Shown here: positions 5,920 to 8,587 of the stretch, piece after piece
Layout: each line of letters begins with the position of its first letter
Numbering within the stretch: position 1 is the stretch's first letter
Source: Gammaproteobacteria bacterium
GTDB lineage: Bacteria > Pseudomonadota > Gammaproteobacteria > UBA7966
Direction: 5' to 3'
Assembly: GCA_003485715.1 (NCBI GenBank)
Contig: DNIF01000023.1
Coordinates: 1 to 8,587, forward strand
Length of the DNA: 8,587 nt
Made by a program: the position numbers and the translations under genes
The notes under the pieces: generated by a model
What the model saw: the letters and a program-made list of their open reading frames with translations, nothing else
Databases searched by the model: none
Told to the model about the DNA's origin: nothing

Positions 5920-8587
5920 GCGACGCTCTTTTATGGTCCACCGTACACCATACCTAGCGGCATGTGGGACAACCCGCGCTTCCCCAGCATCGCGGCGCTG
6001 GATGCGGCTGCCTGGGCGAGGTACCGGTCAATTTGGGGGCCGGCCGGTTGGCCGAACTGCTGGCGGACCGTCACTCCGTCGGCCAACGGCCGACAGACGA
6101 ACTCGTTCGGTCTCTGGTGCGTCCACGGTCAATGCAGTGGGTGCGGCGCGATCGTCGGCACGCTCTACCGCGAGGACCCCTTCAAGAACCCTGGCCCGCC
6201 CCAATGCGGAGTGGGCAACCCCATCAACCCGGGTACCGGCAACAAATATCAGCAGGAGCGCGACTGGGCAGAGCCGGGCGGTGGGCTGCTCTCCTTCGTC
6301 CGCCACTACAACAGCTCGGTCGCGGTGGCGGGCGCGGATCTGGGTGCGCGCTGGCGTCACCACTTCGCCCGCAGCGTCTATGCACCCAATGGGCTCACTG
6401 ACGCGCTGGTGATGGTCTACCGCGCCGATGGCCGCGTGCTGCTCTTCCGCCGGAGCGGTGCGAGCTATGCCGCGGATGCCGACACCCCCGAGCGGCTCAC
6501 GCCGTTGACGGGAGTCGGTGGGGTGCATGTGGGTTGGCGGCTGGTGTCAGGGGAGGAGACCGAGACCTTCGATGCCGGCGGGCGGCTCACCGGCGTCACG
6601 ACCCTGGCGGGCCGCAGCCTGAGCTTGAGTCATGACGCCGGCGGTCGGCTCACGCGGGTGGAGGGGCAGGACGGGCGCGCGCTCGTCTTCAGCCACGATG
6701 CCAACGGGCGCCTGGCGACGCTGACCACGCCGGATCTGCGGGTGATCCGCTATGCCTACGACGACAGCGGGCGTCTGGCGACGGTCGCACACCCGGACGC
6801 CAGCGGCACCGGCACCGTGACCCGCCGCTACCACTACGAGAACACCGCCCTGCCGCAGGCGCTGACCGGGATCAGCGACGAGAACGGCGCGCGCCATGCC
6901 ACCTGGGCCTACGACGCCCAGGGTCGCGGGGTGCTGAGCGAGCATGCCGGTCAGGCCGGCAAGGTCACCCTGCGTTACCTGGCCGATGGCAGCACGGAGG
7001 TGGCCGAGTTCCAGGACGAGACCGCCCCGAACACGCCCACGGTCACGCGCCGGCAGACCTACACTCAGGTGCTTGGGGTGGTGCGCACGGCCTCGAACAG
7101 CCGGCAGTGTGCCGCCTGCGGCACGACCACGGCCGCGTCCACCTATGACGCCAACGGCAACGTGGCCTCGATCACCGACTTCGTCGGCAACCGCACATGC
7201 TATGCCTATGACTTGACGCGCAATCTGGAGACGCGGCGGCTGGAGGGGCTCCGCTCCAGCGAGGCCTGTGCCACGGCGCTGGTGACGCCGCCCGCGCGTC
7301 CTGACGTACGTATCGTCACGACCACCTGGCACGCGGACTTCCGCCAGCCGCTGTCGCGGGTGGAGCCCGGGCGGACGACCACCTGGGTCTACGATGCGGC
7401 GGGGCGGGAGACGGCGCGCACGCTGACCGACACCACGGTGGTGCCCCACGTCGCGCGCACTGTCACCACCGAGTGGCACGTCGAGGGGGCGCTCACCGGG
7501 CGGATCAGGCGGGTGGATGGTCCGCGCACCGACGTGAATGACGTCACCACCTATGCCTATTACACCGACACCACGGCCGTACATGCCCCGGGCGACCTGG
7601 CCGCCGTTACCAACGCGGCGGGCCACGTGACCCACTTCACCCGCTACGATGGGGCCGGTCGGGTACTGGAAGCCATCGATGCCAACGGGGTGGTCACCCA
7701 CTACACCTGGCACCCGCGCGGCTGGCTGGCCTCGTTGACCGTGGCCGGTGCCACCACCACCTTCGGCTATGACGGGGTGGGTCAGCTCATCGATCTGCGG
7801 CTGCCGACCGGCGAGGCGGTGCGCTACCGCTATGACGCTGCGCACCGGCTGACGGGCCTGACGGATGCGCTGGGCCAGGAGGTGGGCTTCGATCTGGATC
7901 TGGCCGGCAACCGGCGCGCGGTGACGGTGCGGGAGTCGGTGGGGGGTGCGCTGGTGCAGCGGGAGACGCGCCGCTACGACACGCTCGGTCGCTTGTCAGA
8001 GCTGCTGTCTGCGGCCGGGGTCAGGACCACCTGGACGCACGATGCTGCGGGCCGGCCGAGCGCGATGACGGTAGGTGAGGGGGCCGCGGCGGTCTCCACA
8101 ACCTTCGTTCATGACGCGCTGGATCGTCTCACGCGGGTGACGGATGCGCTGGCGGGGGTGACGACGACGGCCTACGACGCTCAGGATGCGGTGACGCGGG
8201 TGGTGACGCCGAACGGGGCAGCGACCGGCTTCACGGTGAACGGTTTTGGCGAGGCGCGGGAAGAGCGCTCGCCGGATCGCGGCACGCTGACGCGGGTCTT
8301 TGATGCGGCCGGCAATCGGGTGGCGGAGACGGATGCGCGCGGCATCACGACCGGGTATGCCTACGATGGGCTCAATCGGCTGACGGCCATCGACCGCCCG
8401 GGGGCCACGGAGGACGTGAGCCTCACCTGGGATGCGGCCACGGGCTGCACGCATGGGGTGGGTCGGCTGTGTGCGGTGACGGACGCGAGTGGCGTGCATC
8501 GCTTTGCCTATGACGCGCGCGGCAACCGGGTGCGCCACGAGCACACGCTGCTGGGGGTGAGCTATGTGCACACGGCGGCCTTCGATG
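5764..8587 (+). CDS. Secreted RHS/YD-repeat protein with DUF6531-like N-terminal motif (3' end outside window)
   Basis: The frame is open for 941 codons and runs off the right edge with no stop. RHS/YD proteins form a beta-cage shell around a C-terminal, usually toxic, domain and are exported. Residues 1-31 are basic and Ser/Pro-rich, 32-48 hydrophobic (IVMLAALLLAGLAVGVA), and VQA-A (50-53) is a fair signal-peptidase site, so Sec export is likely. Residues ~53-150 contain five Cys (99, 119, 124, 127, 148). GNPINPGTGNKYQQERDW (151-168), followed by LLSFVRHYNSS, is the DUF6531-type entry to the RHS core. About twenty YD units follow from residue 269 (FDAGGRL, HDANGRL, YDDSGRL, YDANGNV, YDAAGRE, YDGAGRV, YDTLGRL, YDGLNRL, YDARGNR). 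The conserved DPxG core end and variable C-terminal domain are beyond the window, so the effector type is unknown. No VgrG, PAAR or T6SS gene is adjacent. Start chosen by the Shine-Dalgarno at 5755-5759. Confidence 0.93.
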   Translation, partial: MMRMSPDGRLQADRRAPSSRSPSTARSGPSRIVMLAALLLAGLAVGVANVQAATLFYGPPYTIPSGMWDNPRFPSIAALDAAAWARYRSIWGPAGWPNCWRTVTPSANGRQTNSFGLWCVHGQCSGCGAIVGTLYREDPFKNPGPPQCGVGNPINPGTGNKYQQERDWAEPGGGLLSFVRHYNSSVAVAGADLGARWRHHFARSVYAPNGLTDALVMVYRADGRVLLFRRSGASYAADADTPERLTPLTGVGGVHVGWRLVSGEETETFDAGGRLTGVTTLAGRSLSLSHDAGGRLTRVEGQDGRALVFSHDANGRLATLTTPDLRVIRYAYDDSGRLATVAHPDASGTGTVTRRYHYENTALPQALTGISDENGARHATWAYDAQGRGVLSEHAGQAGKVTLRYLADGSTEVAEFQDETAPNTPTVTRRQTYTQVLGVVRTASNSRQCAACGTTTAASTYDANGNVASITDFVGNRTCYAYDLTRNLETRRLEGLRSSEACATALVTPPARPDVRIVTTTWHADFRQPLSRVEPGRTTTWVYDAAGRETARTLTDTTVVPHVARTVTTEWHVEGALTGRIRRVDGPRTDVNDVTTYAYYTDTTAVHAPGDLAAVTNAAGHVTHFTRYDGAGRVLEAIDANGVVTHYTWHPRGWLASLTVAGATTTFGYDGVGQLIDLRLPTGEAVRYRYDAAHRLTGLTDALGQEVGFDLDLAGNRRAVTVRESVGGALVQRETRRYDTLGRLSELLSAAGVRTTWTHDAAGRPSAMTVGEGAAAVSTTFVHDALDRLTRVTDALAGVTTTAYDAQDAVTRVVTPNGAATGFTVNGFGEAREERSPDRGTLTRVFDAAGNRVAETDARGITTGYAYDGLNRLTAIDRPGATEDVSLTWDAATGCTHGVGRLCAVTDASGVHRFAYDARGNRVRHEHTLLGVSYVHTAAFD
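6568..8547 (+). repeat. YD/RHS repeat array encoded within the RHS gene
   Basis: At the protein level about 20-22 degenerate units carry a core of aromatic/His-Asp-x-x-Gly-Arg/Asn-hydrophobic, often about 20-22 residues apart (first FDAGGRL at 269, SHDAGGRL, SHDANGRL, AYDDSGRL; last clear unit AYDARGNR near 8506-8530). The units between ~7081 and 7320 are looser and include a QCAAC motif, YDANGNVASITDFVGN and YDLTRNLETRR, a block common in proteobacterial secreted RHS proteins. The repeats are diverged at DNA level, with no recent tandem duplication. Confidence 0.9.

Noticed and set aside
5882..6412. 176-codon plus-strand frame at the start of the RHS gene
   Set aside because: It overlaps the RHS frame, which has the signal peptide and GNPINP motif; this one is Arg/Ser/Thr-rich noise.
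6547..7845. 432-codon open frame on the minus strand
   Set aside because: It lies wholly antisense to the well-supported RHS frame. It is rich in Gly, Val, Arg and His and matches no family; long antisense frames are expected in GC-rich YD-repeat coding DNA.
7996..8571. 191-codon minus-strand frame
   Set aside because: Antisense shadow of the YD repeats, Arg/His-rich, with no domain.

Overview
This is GC-rich DNA (about two-thirds G+C by eye) with GTG as well as ATG starts. The best taxonomic hint is a helicase that follows gammaproteobacterial Rep closely from the Walker A motif to the C-terminal tail. A high-GC gammaproteobacterium is the likeliest source. An Ectothiorhodospiraceae-like origin would fit, but that is inference, and no 16S rRNA or other decisive marker is present.

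Layout. (1) Bases 3-971, plus strand: the last ~320 codons of purK (purine biosynthesis), cut by the left edge. (2) 987-1619, minus: a Uma2/DUF820-family putative nuclease, tail to tail with purK, with a clear Shine-Dalgarno. (3) 1738-2286, minus: a membrane-anchored retropepsin-like protein of the 'ATP-dependent zinc protease' (RimB-like, PF05618) family. A possible 38-codon leader ORF upstream overlaps its start by ATGA. (4) 2287-2683: divergent intergenic region with an 11-bp-period direct repeat on the protease side and a weak extended -10 on the rep side. (5) 2684-4681, plus: full-length rep helicase. (6) 4728-5591, minus: the DUF4143 (PD-(D/E)XK-like) half of an AAA_14/DUF4143 ATP-binding protein whose ATPase half is missing, so probably a pseudogene. 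(7) 5592-5763: intergenic, with a PhoB-box-like 7-4-7 direct repeat and a Shine-Dalgarno for the next gene. (8) 5764 to the right edge, plus: a large secreted RHS/YD-repeat protein with signal peptide, cysteine-rich N-terminal segment, DUF6531-like motif and about 20 YD units. Its C-terminal, usually toxin-bearing, end lies outside the window.

PurK and Rep are ordinary housekeeping genes and share no operon with the others. The accessory material is the Uma2 gene, the decayed DUF4143 gene and the RHS gene. The best leads are the RHS gene with its PhoB-like upstream repeat and Cys-rich N-terminus, and the truncation junction of the DUF4143 gene. I do not see a clearly new multi-gene system.
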